Source: QQUD01 sp039029915
Lineage (GTDB): Bacteria; Chloroflexota; Anaerolineae; Promineifilales; Promineifilaceae
Length of the DNA stretch: 18,171 nt
Assembly (NCBI GenBank): GCA_039029915.1
Contig: JBCCFD010000109.1
Coordinates: 1-18,171, forward strand
Direction of reading: 5' to 3'
Shown here: in pieces, positions 1-7,290 of the stretch
Position numbering within the stretch: the stretch's first letter is position 1
Layout of the letters: every line of letters begins with the position of its first letter
Notes under the pieces: model-generated
What the model saw: only the letters and a program-made list of their open reading frames with translations
Told to the model about the DNA's origin: nothing
The model's database searches: none
Program-made: the position numbers and the translations under genes

Positions 1-1
1 C

Positions 2-778
2 CAGCTTATTCCAGCTCGTGTGCGCTTTTCAAATGTCATTTGGATTCAAAAAAGCGGCCTGTTTGCCCAGCTTGAAAACGTGCCCTTTGACCACCCCGTG
101 CGCAGTATCCGAGGCATGCTGCACTGGACATTACCACAGCAAAAACCTCGCTTCATGCTCCTCCACGGCGAAGAAGATTTTTCAATGCTCATGTTCTATG
201 CAGATTCCTATGCTCGAGAGGATCGATCGGGGATTATTGAACCGCTTTCTGAATCCCGCTACTGGGCCGCAGCCCCTTTGCTAGAGGATGCGACTGTCGA
301 AGGCAACCAGGAACTTTACGACCAATATGGGGGTGATTCTGTTCCGATTTGGATTGATGGGGCCTTTGTAGGCGATCGGCTTTTTGTAGGGGGTGTTGAT
401 GAGCAGGCTGAAAAACGGCCGTTAATCGACCACGTCCTTAATCTTGGTGAAAAGCCCAGCCGTTGGCAAAAGGGAGACCCCTCCGCTCAAGACCGCTGGT
501 CACAGCAGGGTGAGGGCAGTCAGGGCATGACGCCTCGTCAAATATACCAAGAGGCAAAATGGGTTGTGGATCACCTCAAAAAGGACAAGCGCGTTTTGGT
601 ACATTGCGTCGCCGGTTTTAATCGTTCAGTCACCATTTGCTGTGCCATTTTGATGATTCTCGAGAAAATTCCACCAACCACTGCCCTCCAGCGCATTCGC
701 CGCAATCATCCGTGGGCCCGACCCGACGGCACCCATTGGCTGGCCTTAAAATATTTAGCCCAACGACAAGTAAAGTAA
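2..778 (+). CDS. Dual-specificity-type protein phosphatase, 5'-truncated by window edge
   Basis: The reading frame is open to the left edge of the window, so the true start is probably outside; a GTG at 20 is the first possible internal start. Numbering from that GTG, the last ~145 residues look like a dual-specificity/tyrosine phosphatase domain: the domain opening IWIDGAFVGDRLFVGG at ~110-125, the segment IDHVLNLGE, and the CX5R catalytic loop HCVAGFNRS with Cys196 as nucleophile and Arg202 as phosphate-binding residue. Family knowledge: such enzymes hydrolyse phosphoesters through a cysteinyl-phosphate intermediate, on phosphoproteins or on sugars, lipids or RNA. The first ~105 residues match nothing I recognise. 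The stop codon lies 3 nt before the next ATG, so the gene is probably co-transcribed with the amidohydrolase and acyl-CoA synthetase genes. The substrate is unknown. Confidence 0.8.
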   Translation, partial: QLIPARVRFSNVIWIQKSGLFAQLENVPFDHPVRSIRGMLHWTLPQQKPRFMLLHGEEDFSMLMFYADSYAREDRSGIIEPLSESRYWAAAPLLEDATVEGNQELYDQYGGDSVPIWIDGAFVGDRLFVGGVDEQAEKRPLIDHVLNLGEKPSRWQKGDPSAQDRWSQQGEGSQGMTPRQIYQEAKWVVDHLKKDKRVLVHCVAGFNRSVTICCAILMILEKIPPTTALQRIRRNHPWARPDGTHWLALKYLAQRQVK

Positions 779-781
779 CTG

Positions 782-1867
782 ATGCAACCCATTCATAACT
801 GCCACACTCACATCTTCACCCTAGATTCGATTCCTGATCAGTTCTTGCCTTTTGGACTCGTCAAACTTGCCCGCACAAGGTCTGGTGGGGCCATTCTCAG
901 TTATCTACTTAACCAGCTGTGGCCCTTTGCCCGCAACGACAAGCTTGACCGACTGGCTGCCTTTCTAAACATTGGCGATTTGCGCTCCCAAAAAGAGATC
1001 TTCGAGTTTGTGATGAAGTATTATCCAAATGACAGCCGCTTTGTGGTGCTGTCCCTCGATTTGGAACATATGGGGGCTGGCGTTGCGCCGCTTTCCTACA
1101 TCGATCAGCTCCGGCAGCTGATTCAGCTTAAATATCGATACCCCGATCAGCTGCTCGCCTTTGTTTGTGCCGACCCGCGTCGCGAGCGCTTTATTGAATT
1201 AGTTACGAATACGATTGAAAAACACGAATTTTCAGGCATCAAGCTGTACCCTTCACTTGGGTTTTGCCCCAATGACGACCGAATGATGCCGCTATACGCC
1301 TACGCCGAAGCGCATCAAATTCCTATTATTGCTCACTGTTCGCGCGGAGGAATTTACTATCAGGGGAAGCGCACACCAGACATGTGCTGCAGCCAGTATA
1401 CGCCCCACTGGTGGCCGCTCACCGATCGCAAAAATTTTGCCAATCGCTTTGTTGACCCCAACAACTATCGGCCTGTTCTAGAGCGATTTCCCAATTTGCG
1501 AATTTGTTTTGCTCATTATGGCGGTCAGGAAGAGTGGAATTCTTTTCTTTTAGAGCCGTGGCCCAATGATGAACCCCCCTCTTGGCTTTCGGTCATCAAC
1601 GATTTCATACGGCAGTTTCCCAATGTGTACACAGATATTGCGTTTACGGCCTTCAATCGACGCTTTTGGCCGCTGATCAAGGTATTGATGAATACCGAAC
1701 CGCTCAAAGACCGCATTTTGTATGGTTCTGATTTTTATATGGTGAGAACGGCCGTTTCTGAGCGGGAATTTAGTATCAACCTGCGTGGCTCGATTGGTGA
1801 GGCAGAATATACGCAGATGGCCAGAACAAACCCAGCCCGCTTTTTGAAACTAGATGAGAATGGATAA
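782..1867 (+). CDS. Amidohydrolase_2-type metal-dependent hydrolase
   Basis: This 361-residue protein has the landmarks of the amidohydrolase superfamily (TIM barrel, PF04909-like): HTH near the N-terminus (His8, His10), GIKLYPS with Lys154, IIAHCSRGG with His185, FAHYGG with His245 and YGSDF with Asp317. These positions match the metal ligands and catalytic aspartate expected after successive barrel strands. Family members hydrolyse C-N or ester bonds or decarboxylate aromatic acids; the substrate cannot be read here. There is no signal peptide, so it is probably cytoplasmic. It sits 3 nt after the phosphatase and 6 nt before the acyl-CoA synthetase, a tight operon, which makes it plausible (inference) that it yields a carboxylic acid that the next enzyme activates. 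One ACGGCCGT palindrome lies at 1748-1755. Confidence 0.85.
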   Translation: MQPIHNCHTHIFTLDSIPDQFLPFGLVKLARTRSGGAILSYLLNQLWPFARNDKLDRLAAFLNIGDLRSQKEIFEFVMKYYPNDSRFVVLSLDLEHMGAGVAPLSYIDQLRQLIQLKYRYPDQLLAFVCADPRRERFIELVTNTIEKHEFSGIKLYPSLGFCPNDDRMMPLYAYAEAHQIPIIAHCSRGGIYYQGKRTPDMCCSQYTPHWWPLTDRKNFANRFVDPNNYRPVLERFPNLRICFAHYGGQEEWNSFLLEPWPNDEPPSWLSVINDFIRQFPNVYTDIAFTAFNRRFWPLIKVLMNTEPLKDRILYGSDFYMVRTAVSEREFSINLRGSIGEAEYTQMARTNPARFLKLDENG

Positions 1868-1873
1868 CGCTTC

Positions 1874-3496
1874 ATGCTCCTTCCAGAACGCCCAACTTAC
1901 GACGAAATTTGCGCTGCTTTTCAATGGCGCATACCAGAAAAATACAACATGGTGCAGGATGTTTGCGATAAACATCCTAATCACGCAACGGCGCTCATCT
2001 ATGTGCAGGCGAATGGGCAGGAAACGCGCACCACTTTTGGCGAGCTCAAGAAAATTTCGGCTCAGCTAGCCAATGTGCTGTTAGCCCAAGAGGTTAAGCG
2101 AGAAGATCGGGTTGGTATTTTGCTGCCTCAGTGCTTGGAAACGGCCGTTACGCACCTCGCCGCCTATCGCCTAGGGGCCATCGCCCTGCCTCTGTTTACC
2201 CTCTTCGGTGAAGAAGCCCTTGAATATCGCCTGAAAGACAGCGGCGCCAAAGTTTTGGTCACCAACCGACAAAATCTGCCCAAAATTGAGGTCATCAAAG
2301 AACAGCTCCCTGACCTCTCAACCATTGTCATCATAGACGGCCCTGGAGGAACCCTCAACTTCTGGGACGCTATTTCTCGAGCAAAATCAAGCTTTAAAAC
2401 GGTAGAAACGGCCGCTAATGACCCTGCCGTCCTCATTTACACCTCCGGCACAACTGGTCCACCCAAAGGCGCGCTTCACGCTCATCGTTTCATGCTCGGA
2501 CACATGCCCTCCATGTCCTTCTATCACGAGTTTATGCCCAAACCGGGGGACCTCTTTTGGACGCCCGCTGACTGGGCGTGGATTGGGGGCTTGATGGATG
2601 TCTTGATGCCTTCGTGGTTTGTTGGCTCGCCCGTACTGGCGTTAGAAGCAGGTAAGTTTGATCCTGAACACGCACTACGCATGATGGAAAAGCATCGCGT
2701 TCAAAACGCCTTCTTGCCGCCTACTGCTCTCAAAATGATGCGCCACGTGCCAAAGGTTAACACCAACTACAATCTTCACTTACGCACCATATTCACGGGT
2801 GGTGAAGCAATGGGTGAAGCCCTGCTCAACTGGGGCCAAGAGCAGCTAGGCGTCATGATTAACGAAGGATATGGACAAACGGAATACAATCTGGCTGTTG
2901 GTAACTGCGCCAAAATCATGCCCGTTCGTCCTGGCTCAATGGGTCGACCTATTCCGGGTCATACGGTTGAAATTATTGATGAGGATGGAAATATTTTGCC
3001 CGCCGGACAGTCTGGACATATTGCCTTTAAAACACCTCACCCAATCGCGATGCTCCGCTATTGGAATCGCCCCGATGCCACAAAAGAAAAATATATCGAC
3101 AATTGGATGGTATCAGGTGACCAAGGGATGAAGGATGAGGATGGCTACCTTTGGTTTGAAGGGCGCACGGATGATGTGATCATTAGCGCTGGCTACCGCA
3201 TTGGCCCCGGCGAAATCGAAAACTGTTTACTTAAACATCCCGCCGTCAGCATTTCTGCGGCTGTGGGAGTTCCCGACCCCATTCGCAACGAGGTGGTTAA
3301 GGCGTTCATCGTCCTTAATCCTGGCCACCATCCCTCTGACGCACTCAAAAAAGAGATTCAAACCCACGTCAAAATCCGCCTCGCCGCCCACGAATACCCT
3401 CGTCAGATTGAGTTTATTGATGAGCTTCCCATGACGGCAACAGGGAAGATTCGGCGGAAGGCGTTGAGGGAAAGGCCGAAAAATGCAGCAAAGTAG
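1874..3496 (+). CDS. AMP-forming acyl-CoA synthetase
   Basis: This 540-residue member of the ANL superfamily activates a carboxylic acid as acyl-AMP and transfers it to CoA. Visible motifs in order: the P-loop-like A3 motif YTSGTTGPPKG at 189-199, DWAWIGG, the adenine-site motif EGYGQTE, VSGDQG plus the hinge region FEGRTDDVI, SAGYRIGPGEIEN, and the C-terminal catalytic Lys525 in TATGKIRRK. Length and the WTPADWAWIGG segment resemble medium-chain or acetyl-CoA-synthetase-like (ACSM-type) enzymes rather than long-chain FadD. The ATG at 1874 is 6 nt after the previous stop; the Shine-Dalgarno signal is weak, fitting translational coupling. The acyl specificity is not readable. Downstream, the gap to the convergent GrpB gene carries a heptad repeat. 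Confidence 0.92.
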   Translation: MLLPERPTYDEICAAFQWRIPEKYNMVQDVCDKHPNHATALIYVQANGQETRTTFGELKKISAQLANVLLAQEVKREDRVGILLPQCLETAVTHLAAYRLGAIALPLFTLFGEEALEYRLKDSGAKVLVTNRQNLPKIEVIKEQLPDLSTIVIIDGPGGTLNFWDAISRAKSSFKTVETAANDPAVLIYTSGTTGPPKGALHAHRFMLGHMPSMSFYHEFMPKPGDLFWTPADWAWIGGLMDVLMPSWFVGSPVLALEAGKFDPEHALRMMEKHRVQNAFLPPTALKMMRHVPKVNTNYNLHLRTIFTGGEAMGEALLNWGQEQLGVMINEGYGQTEYNLAVGNCAKIMPVRPGSMGRPIPGHTVEIIDEDGNILPAGQSGHIAFKTPHPIAMLRYWNRPDATKEKYIDNWMVSGDQGMKDEDGYLWFEGRTDDVIISAGYRIGPGEIENCLLKHPAVSISAAVGVPDPIRNEVVKAFIVLNPGHHPSDALKKEIQTHVKIRLAAHEYPRQIEFIDELPMTATGKIRRKALRERPKNAAK

Positions 3497-3537
3497 CATA
3501 GTGGCAGGGTTGCAAAGTCCATCGTCATAACGAACTA

Positions 3538-3565
3538 TTCAGCCTTTTGCCTTCAGCCTTCTGAT
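3538..3565. repeat. Tandem heptad repeat, four units (TTCAGCC type)
   Basis: Four consecutive 7-bp units: TTCAGCC, then TTTTGCC, then TTCAGCC again, then TTCTGAT. It fills part of the 72-bp gap between the stop codons of the acyl-CoA synthetase and the convergent GrpB gene. It resembles the short tandemly repeated repetitive sequences known from cyanobacteria. No hairpin terminator is seen here. Confidence 0.6.
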
Positions 3566-3568
3566 TTT

Positions 3569-4138
3569 TTAAACATCTGACGGCCCCAGCTCCCAGCGCG
3601 TGGCGACCGCCCACAGCTCAGCCCCGCTGAAAATAATGTCACAAACGGGGTCTTTGATATCGTAATACGCTTCCATATCTTCCTCAGGGTGATGCTTAAC
3701 AATGGCGGATTTAACCTGCCCATACGCCTGAGCAGCAATGGGCATGGCGCGCAGATAATCCCGAAATAGGAGCGCGTATCGCTGATTGCTTCGTCCGGGC
3801 ATCCGCACGTGGCAGTTAACGGGACGCATCGTCTCTGGTGATTTGAAGAGCCACTTTTCCCATTCACGCGGATCGGTTGGTTTTTCAGGGGGCACATGGT
3901 CAGATTCATGCCGACTTTTACTGTAGCCAGCAGCCATGAAGGCATCATAAACGGCCGTACTTCGCTCTATCACCGTTACCTGCACATCAATCAAATCCTT
4001 GGCTGCCAATCCCGGCACCGACGTCGACCCAATGTGATCAATCCGCAGCGCCAAATCACCGAGGTGATCGCGCAAATGAACACCGATTTCTATAAATTCA
4101 TCTTTCCAGCTTGGTTTATATTCAACAATTTCAATCAT
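3569..4138 (-). CDS. GrpB family protein (UPF0157), nucleotidyltransferase-fold
   Basis: This 189-residue protein is recognised by the family signature RIDHIGSTSVPGLAAKDLID at 32-51, followed by the conserved NCHVRMPGRSNQR and LLFRDYLRA segments in the middle of the chain. GrpB proteins share the nucleotidyltransferase fold (the GSTS turn at 37-40 and acidic residues Asp48/Asp51), but their substrate is not established, so no reaction is assigned. The length fits the family (about 170-190 residues). No Shine-Dalgarno sequence precedes the ATG; the start lies next to an AT-rich repeat element that separates it from divergent metA, so both promoters must lie within about 160 bp. One ACGGCCGT palindrome is at 3951-3958. 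Confidence 0.88.
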   Translation of the reverse strand: MIEIVEYKPSWKDEFIEIGVHLRDHLGDLALRIDHIGSTSVPGLAAKDLIDVQVTVIERSTAVYDAFMAAGYSKSRHESDHVPPEKPTDPREWEKWLFKSPETMRPVNCHVRMPGRSNQRYALLFRDYLRAMPIAAQAYGQVKSAIVKHHPEEDMEAYYDIKDPVCDIIFSGAELWAVATRWELGPSDV

Positions 4139-4144
4139 AAGGTT

Positions 4145-4204
4145 GTTATTGGTATATTAATATCACCAATGTTACCAGTTTGACGAATATCACTAACCAA
4201 TAAC
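4145..4204. repeat. AT-rich inverted-repeat element, copy A (left of metA)
   Basis: The ends are GTTATTGGT (4145-4153) and ACCAATAAC (4196-4204), an exact 9-bp inverted repeat. The interior shares blocks TATTGGTATATT, CCAGT, AATATCAC and TAACCAATAAC, in the same order and orientation, with the element at 6703-6796. It lies between divergent grpB-like and metA genes, so it may contain or displace their promoters. The nature of the element is unknown. Confidence 0.55.
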
Positions 4205-4221
4205 GATTAACTAATAACTCT
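4194..4221. repeat. Tandem heptad repeat, four TAACNNN units
   Basis: Units TAACCAA, TAACGAT, TAACTAA and TAACTCT follow each other without gaps, overlapping the right end of repeat element A. The first unit is the reverse complement of TTGGTTA, the unit of the array found after metY. Confidence 0.55.
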
Positions 4222-4300
4222 CCCTTTCCCAATCCGCCTCTTTGCCAAATCCACCTATCAAACTACAATTCCTAAACCTCAATAAGGACGAGATGAATTT

Positions 4301-5374
4301 ATGCCATTAGTTAGCAATACCGCCCTACCCACCTTCGACAGACTGCGAAATTTAGGGCAAGAGGTTTTATCGCTTGACGAAGCGTTACGCCAAGACATTC
4401 GAGAATTACACGTTGGTCTCCTGAACATGATGCCAGATGCAGCGCTGCAGGTGACAGAACAACAGTTTATGCGTTTGGTGGGCAACAGTAATCAGATTGC
4501 TCAGTTCTATATCCATCCATTTTCTATTCCTGGTCTACCTCGCAGTGATAAAACGCAGGCGTATATTGACAATTTTTACAATACGTTTGAACAGGTAAAA
4601 GATGAAGGATTGGATGCGCTAGTCATCACAGGGGCAAACGTGGCCAACCCCACCCTAGATCAAGAACCATTTTGGGAACCACTTAATGAAGTAATCAGTT
4701 GGGCCACCGAACACGTCACCTCCGTCCTTTGTTCTTGCCTTTCTTCGCACGCTCTGTTCCAATCGCTTTACGGCGTCAATCGGCAGCGATTACCGCGCAA
4801 ACGGTGGGGCGTTTTTCCCCACCGCATCGCTTACAAAGGGCACCCTCTGCTACGAGGCATTAATACCCGATTTGATGTGGTGCATTCACGCTACAATGCC
4901 GTTTTGTCAGAACAACTCGAAGAAGCAGGCATCCCCATTTTGGTGGATAGCGAGCGAGCTGGCGTCCATATGGCGGTTAGCCCTGACCACTTCCGCATCG
5001 TTTATTTTCAGGGGCATCCCGAATATGACCACAACAGCTTGCTAAAGGAGTTCAAGCGGGAGGTGCTTCGCTTTATTGCCAAAGAACGGCCTGATTATCC
5101 GCCGTATCCTGAGAACTATTTTTCAACTGAGCTCATTCATCTATTGGACAAATACGGCCGTTCTGTTATGCGCGCCGTTCGGGAAAACAGTGACGCTCCA
5201 GAGTTCCCCGAAGAAGAAATTAACGCCCAGCTCGACAACACATGGGGAGACACCGGCAAAGCGATTTTCAATAACTGGCTTGGGCTCGTGTATCGGCTCA
5301 CCAATTTGGACAGAAAACGGCCGTTTTGCGAAGGCATCGATCCCAACGACCCCCTCGGCCTCCGCTCAACCTAA
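4301..5374 (+). CDS. metA: Homoserine O-acyltransferase, MetA family
   Basis: This enzyme acylates the hydroxyl of L-homoserine, the first committed step of methionine synthesis. The 357 residues carry the MetA fold landmarks: LNMMPDAALQVTEQQ, ITGANV, the nucleophile in VLCSCLSSHALF and the catalytic pair in QGHPEYD. By alignment from memory, Cys146, His239 and Glu241 correspond to E. coli Cys142, His235 and Glu237, a constant +4 offset. The acyl-donor selector (E. coli Gly111 for succinyl, B. cereus Glu111 for acetyl) aligns with Ala115, so motif alone does not settle the donor; the adjacent metY argues for acetyl-CoA. Start: AAGGA at 4284-4288 precedes the ATG at 4301. No SAM riboswitch-like sequence is seen in the 160-bp upstream gap. 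Two ACGGCCGT palindromes lie near the 3' end. The stop codon is part of a heptad repeat. Confidence 0.9.
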   Translation: MPLVSNTALPTFDRLRNLGQEVLSLDEALRQDIRELHVGLLNMMPDAALQVTEQQFMRLVGNSNQIAQFYIHPFSIPGLPRSDKTQAYIDNFYNTFEQVKDEGLDALVITGANVANPTLDQEPFWEPLNEVISWATEHVTSVLCSCLSSHALFQSLYGVNRQRLPRKRWGVFPHRIAYKGHPLLRGINTRFDVVHSRYNAVLSEQLEEAGIPILVDSERAGVHMAVSPDHFRIVYFQGHPEYDHNSLLKEFKREVLRFIAKERPDYPPYPENYFSTELIHLLDKYGRSVMRAVRENSDAPEFPEEEINAQLDNTWGDTGKAIFNNWLGLVYRLTNLDRKRPFCEGIDPNDPLGLRST

Positions 5375-5398
5375 TACCTAATACCTGATACCTGACAG
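5371..5398. repeat. Tandem heptad repeat between metA and metY
   Basis: Units CTAATAC (twice), CTGATAC and CTGACAG run from the last codons of metA into the 47-bp metA-metY gap. The metA stop TAA (5372-5374) lies inside the first unit. Confidence 0.6.
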
Positions 5399-5421
5399 CA
5401 GACACAAAAAAGGACTCTCAA

Positions 5422-6699
5422 ATGAAACTAGATACCCTCGCCATACACGGCGGTTACAAAACAGACCCCACAACCAAATCAGTGGCAGTGCCCATATACC
5501 ACACCGTCGCGTATGAATTTGATGACGCTCAACATGGGGCTGACCTGTTTAACCTGGCTGTCCCCGGTAACATTTACACCCGCATCAACAACCCAACCAA
5601 CGAGGTGCTAGAAATGCGGGTAGCCGAATTAGAAGGCGGTATTGCAGGACTCGCCTTAGCCACGGGCAGTTCGGCCGTGACCTACGCCATTTTGACTATT
5701 GCTGAGAAAGGGCGCAACGTGGTGTCTGTGCCGCAGCTCTACGGCGGAACCTATACGCTGTTTGCCCATATGCTCCCCAGCATGGGTATCGAATCCCGCT
5801 TTGCCGAAGATGACAGCCCAGAAGCCATTGAAAAGCTGATTGATGAAAATACCGTTTGCGTCTACTGTGAATCGATTGGCAATCCGGCTGGCAATATCGT
5901 TGATTTAGAGGCGATCGCCACAATGGCCCACAAACACGGCGTGCCTGTCATCGTCGACAACACCGTTGCTAGCCCCGCCCTTATTCGGCCCATTGAGTAT
6001 GGTTGCGATATCGTGGTGCATTCACTCACAAAATACATGGGTGGCCACGGCACGACCATGGGCGGCATCATTGTTGATTCTGGTTACTTCCCGTGGGATG
6101 AACATGCTGATCGCTTCCCAATGCTCAACAAACCAGAACCCGCCTATCATGACGTGGTATACACGGACGCGATGGGGCCAGCCGCCTTTATCTCACGCGC
6201 GAGAACGGTGCCGCTTCGCAACACGGGCGCAGCCATGAGTCCGTTAAATGCGTTTATGATTTTGCAAGGGATTGAAACGCTACCGCTGCGCATGGAGCGC
6301 CACTGCGACAACGCGATGGCTGTTGCCCAGTTCCTACAAAAACATGCGAATGTTAGCTGGGTTTCTTACGGGGGTTTAGAAGATTCTCCCTATCATGAGT
6401 TAGCCAAGAAGTACACCAACGGCAAGCCATCTGGGCTGCTTTCATTTGGCATCAAGGGCGGCTTTGATGCGGGGGTCAAATTCTATGACTCACTCAAGCT
6501 GTTTAAGCGATTGGTCAACATCGGGGACGCCAAATCGCTTGCCACCCACCCCGCCTCGACGACCCACCGCCAGCTTCGTGATGAGGAACTCAAAGCGGCC
6601 GGCGTCTCGCCCGACATGCTCCGCCTCTGTGTCGGCATCGAGCATATTGACGATATTTTAGAGGATTTGGATCAGGCGTTGCAGGGTGCGGGGGGATAG
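5422..6699 (+). CDS. metY: O-acetylhomoserine aminocarboxypropyltransferase (sulfhydrylase)
   Basis: This is a PLP enzyme of the Cys/Met metabolism family that exchanges the acyl group of O-acylhomoserine for sulfide, giving homocysteine directly. The 425-residue length is typical of MetY. Visible features are the N-terminal LAIHGGY motif, the phosphate-binding YTRINNPTNEVLE segment, VDNTVASPALIRP, the PLP Schiff-base lysine Lys204 in VHSLTKYMGGHGT, and the C-terminal SLATHPASTTH motif. The long insertion VVYTDAMGPAAFISRAR is characteristic of sulfhydrylases rather than cystathionine gamma-synthases. A Shine-Dalgarno-like AAAAAAGGA (5406-5413 region) precedes the ATG. It is 47 bp downstream of metA on the same strand, presumably one methionine operon. 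It lacks the ACGGCCGT palindrome although it is one of the longer genes here. Confidence 0.93.
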   Translation: MKLDTLAIHGGYKTDPTTKSVAVPIYHTVAYEFDDAQHGADLFNLAVPGNIYTRINNPTNEVLEMRVAELEGGIAGLALATGSSAVTYAILTIAEKGRNVVSVPQLYGGTYTLFAHMLPSMGIESRFAEDDSPEAIEKLIDENTVCVYCESIGNPAGNIVDLEAIATMAHKHGVPVIVDNTVASPALIRPIEYGCDIVVHSLTKYMGGHGTTMGGIIVDSGYFPWDEHADRFPMLNKPEPAYHDVVYTDAMGPAAFISRARTVPLRNTGAAMSPLNAFMILQGIETLPLRMERHCDNAMAVAQFLQKHANVSWVSYGGLEDSPYHELAKKYTNGKPSGLLSFGIKGGFDAGVKFYDSLKLFKRLVNIGDAKSLATHPASTTHRQLRDEELKAAGVSPDMLRLCVGIEHIDDILEDLDQALQGAGG

Positions 6700-6745
6700 T
6701 TGGTTATTGGTGGATTGGTTATTGGTAGATTGGTGTATTGGTATA
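6700..6745. repeat. Tandem TTGGTNNA repeat, six units, directly after metY
   Basis: Six consecutive units of 7-8 bp, each beginning TTGGT (TTGGTTA, TTGGTGGA, TTGGTTA, TTGGTAGA, TTGGTGTA, TTGGTATA), start on the base after the metY stop codon. Pairs of units make a 15-bp tandem repeat at 6702-6731. The array forms the left part of repeat element B. Confidence 0.65.
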
Positions 6746-6796
6746 TTTACAGTCGTATTGCCAGTATTACTAATATCACCCCTCCTAACCAATAAC
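6703..6796. repeat. AT-rich inverted-repeat element, copy B (right of metY)
   Basis: GTTATTGGT occurs at 6703-6711 and again at 6718-6726, and the inverse ACCAATAAC is at 6788-6796. From 6737 to 6796 it shares ordered blocks with element A at 4145-4204 (TATTGGTATATT, CCAGT, AATATCAC, TAACCAATAAC). It separates metY from the convergent DUF1330 gene. No U-tracted terminator hairpin is obvious, though the inverted ends could pair in RNA. Confidence 0.55.
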
Positions 6797-6802
6797 TTTT
6801 TC

Positions 6803-7090
6803 CTAAATCCCATCCACGATGATAAACTGGGCGTTTGCTGCCCCTTCGCGGGCTTTAACGGCCGTTTGGTATCCTTCCGAATGATAAAACGCCTTTGCAT
6901 CGTCCACCGAGTCAAATTCAAGCATAACGACTCGGCGGGTCTCTTCCTCACCCTCTAGCGTGGTTAAATCGCCACCACGAGAAATAAATCGACCTCCAAA
7001 CGCCTTCACCAAGTCTGGGGTTAGCTTCATATACTCTTTATATTTATCCCAATCTGTTACTTCAACCCGAGCAATTAAATATGCACTCAT
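6803..7090 (-). CDS. DUF1330 family protein (dimeric alpha/beta-barrel type)
   Basis: A small 95-residue protein recognised from the pattern SAYLIARVEVTDWDKYKEYM, then FGGRFISRGG, VMLEFDSVDDAKAFYHSEGYQ and a short C-terminal strand. DUF1330 proteins form ferredoxin-like alpha/beta barrels; no activity is firmly established, so none is given. Start choice: an upstream GTG at 7093 is possible, but GGAGA at 7100-7104 is better spaced for the ATG at 7090. One ACGGCCGT palindrome (6858-6865) encodes Thr-Ala-Val. The gene is convergent with metY across repeat element B and its 5' side faces the MITE-like element. Confidence 0.82.
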   Translation of the reverse strand: MSAYLIARVEVTDWDKYKEYMKLTPDLVKAFGGRFISRGGDLTTLEGEEETRRVVMLEFDSVDDAKAFYHSEGYQTAVKAREGAANAQFIIVDGI

Positions 7091-7112
7091 CACGATTCTC
7101 CATTTTTTTATC

Positions 7113-7193
7113 AGGACTTACGCCCCCTGAGCCTGTCGAAGGGTTAAGAAAGTCACTTCAACAGGCTCAGTGACCGCTACTTGCGTAAGTCCT
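7113..7193. mobile_element. MITE-like 81-bp element with nested inverted repeats
   Basis: Terminal inverted repeats AGGACTTACGC (7113-7123) and GCGTAAGTCCT (7183-7193) match exactly over 11 bp. Inside, CTGAGCCTGTCGAAG (7127-7141) pairs with 7156-7170 at 14 of 15 positions, so the whole element can fold into a long interrupted hairpin. There is no coding capacity. A target-site duplication is not clear. It lies in the divergent spacer between the DUF1330 gene and the HPr-kinase-like gene. Confidence 0.6.
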
Positions 7194-7278
7194 ATTTATT
7201 TTAGAGACGTCACCGCTGGCGCGTCTAAAGCATCTTAGTTGGTCAGTATATCAGCATGGCTGGGTTCATAAAAACGAG

Positions 7279-7284
7279 TATGAT
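7279..7284 (+). promoter_or_regulatory. Putative -10 box (TATGAT) of a leaderless gene
   Basis: TATGAT ends 7 nt before the A of the ATG at 7291, which would put the transcription start on the start codon. No Shine-Dalgarno site precedes this ATG, and an in-frame TAA at 7285-7287 excludes an earlier start. The -35 region is poor. Confidence 0.35.
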
Positions 7285-7290
7285 TAACAG

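Noticed and set aside
4139..4300. Possible SAM riboswitch upstream of metA
   Set aside because: The spacer lacks the conserved SAM-I core and any long paired stem followed by a U-tract; it is filled by the AT-rich repeat and heptads.
4293..4310. Five-codon frame (ATG AAT TTA TGC CAT stop) overlapping the metA start
   Set aside because: It is too close to the AAGGA site for efficient initiation when the anti-Shine-Dalgarno pairing is aligned, and too short to distinguish from chance.
7208..7228. Weak inverted repeat AGACG...CGTCT next to the MITE-like element
   Set aside because: Five-bp arms are expected often by chance.
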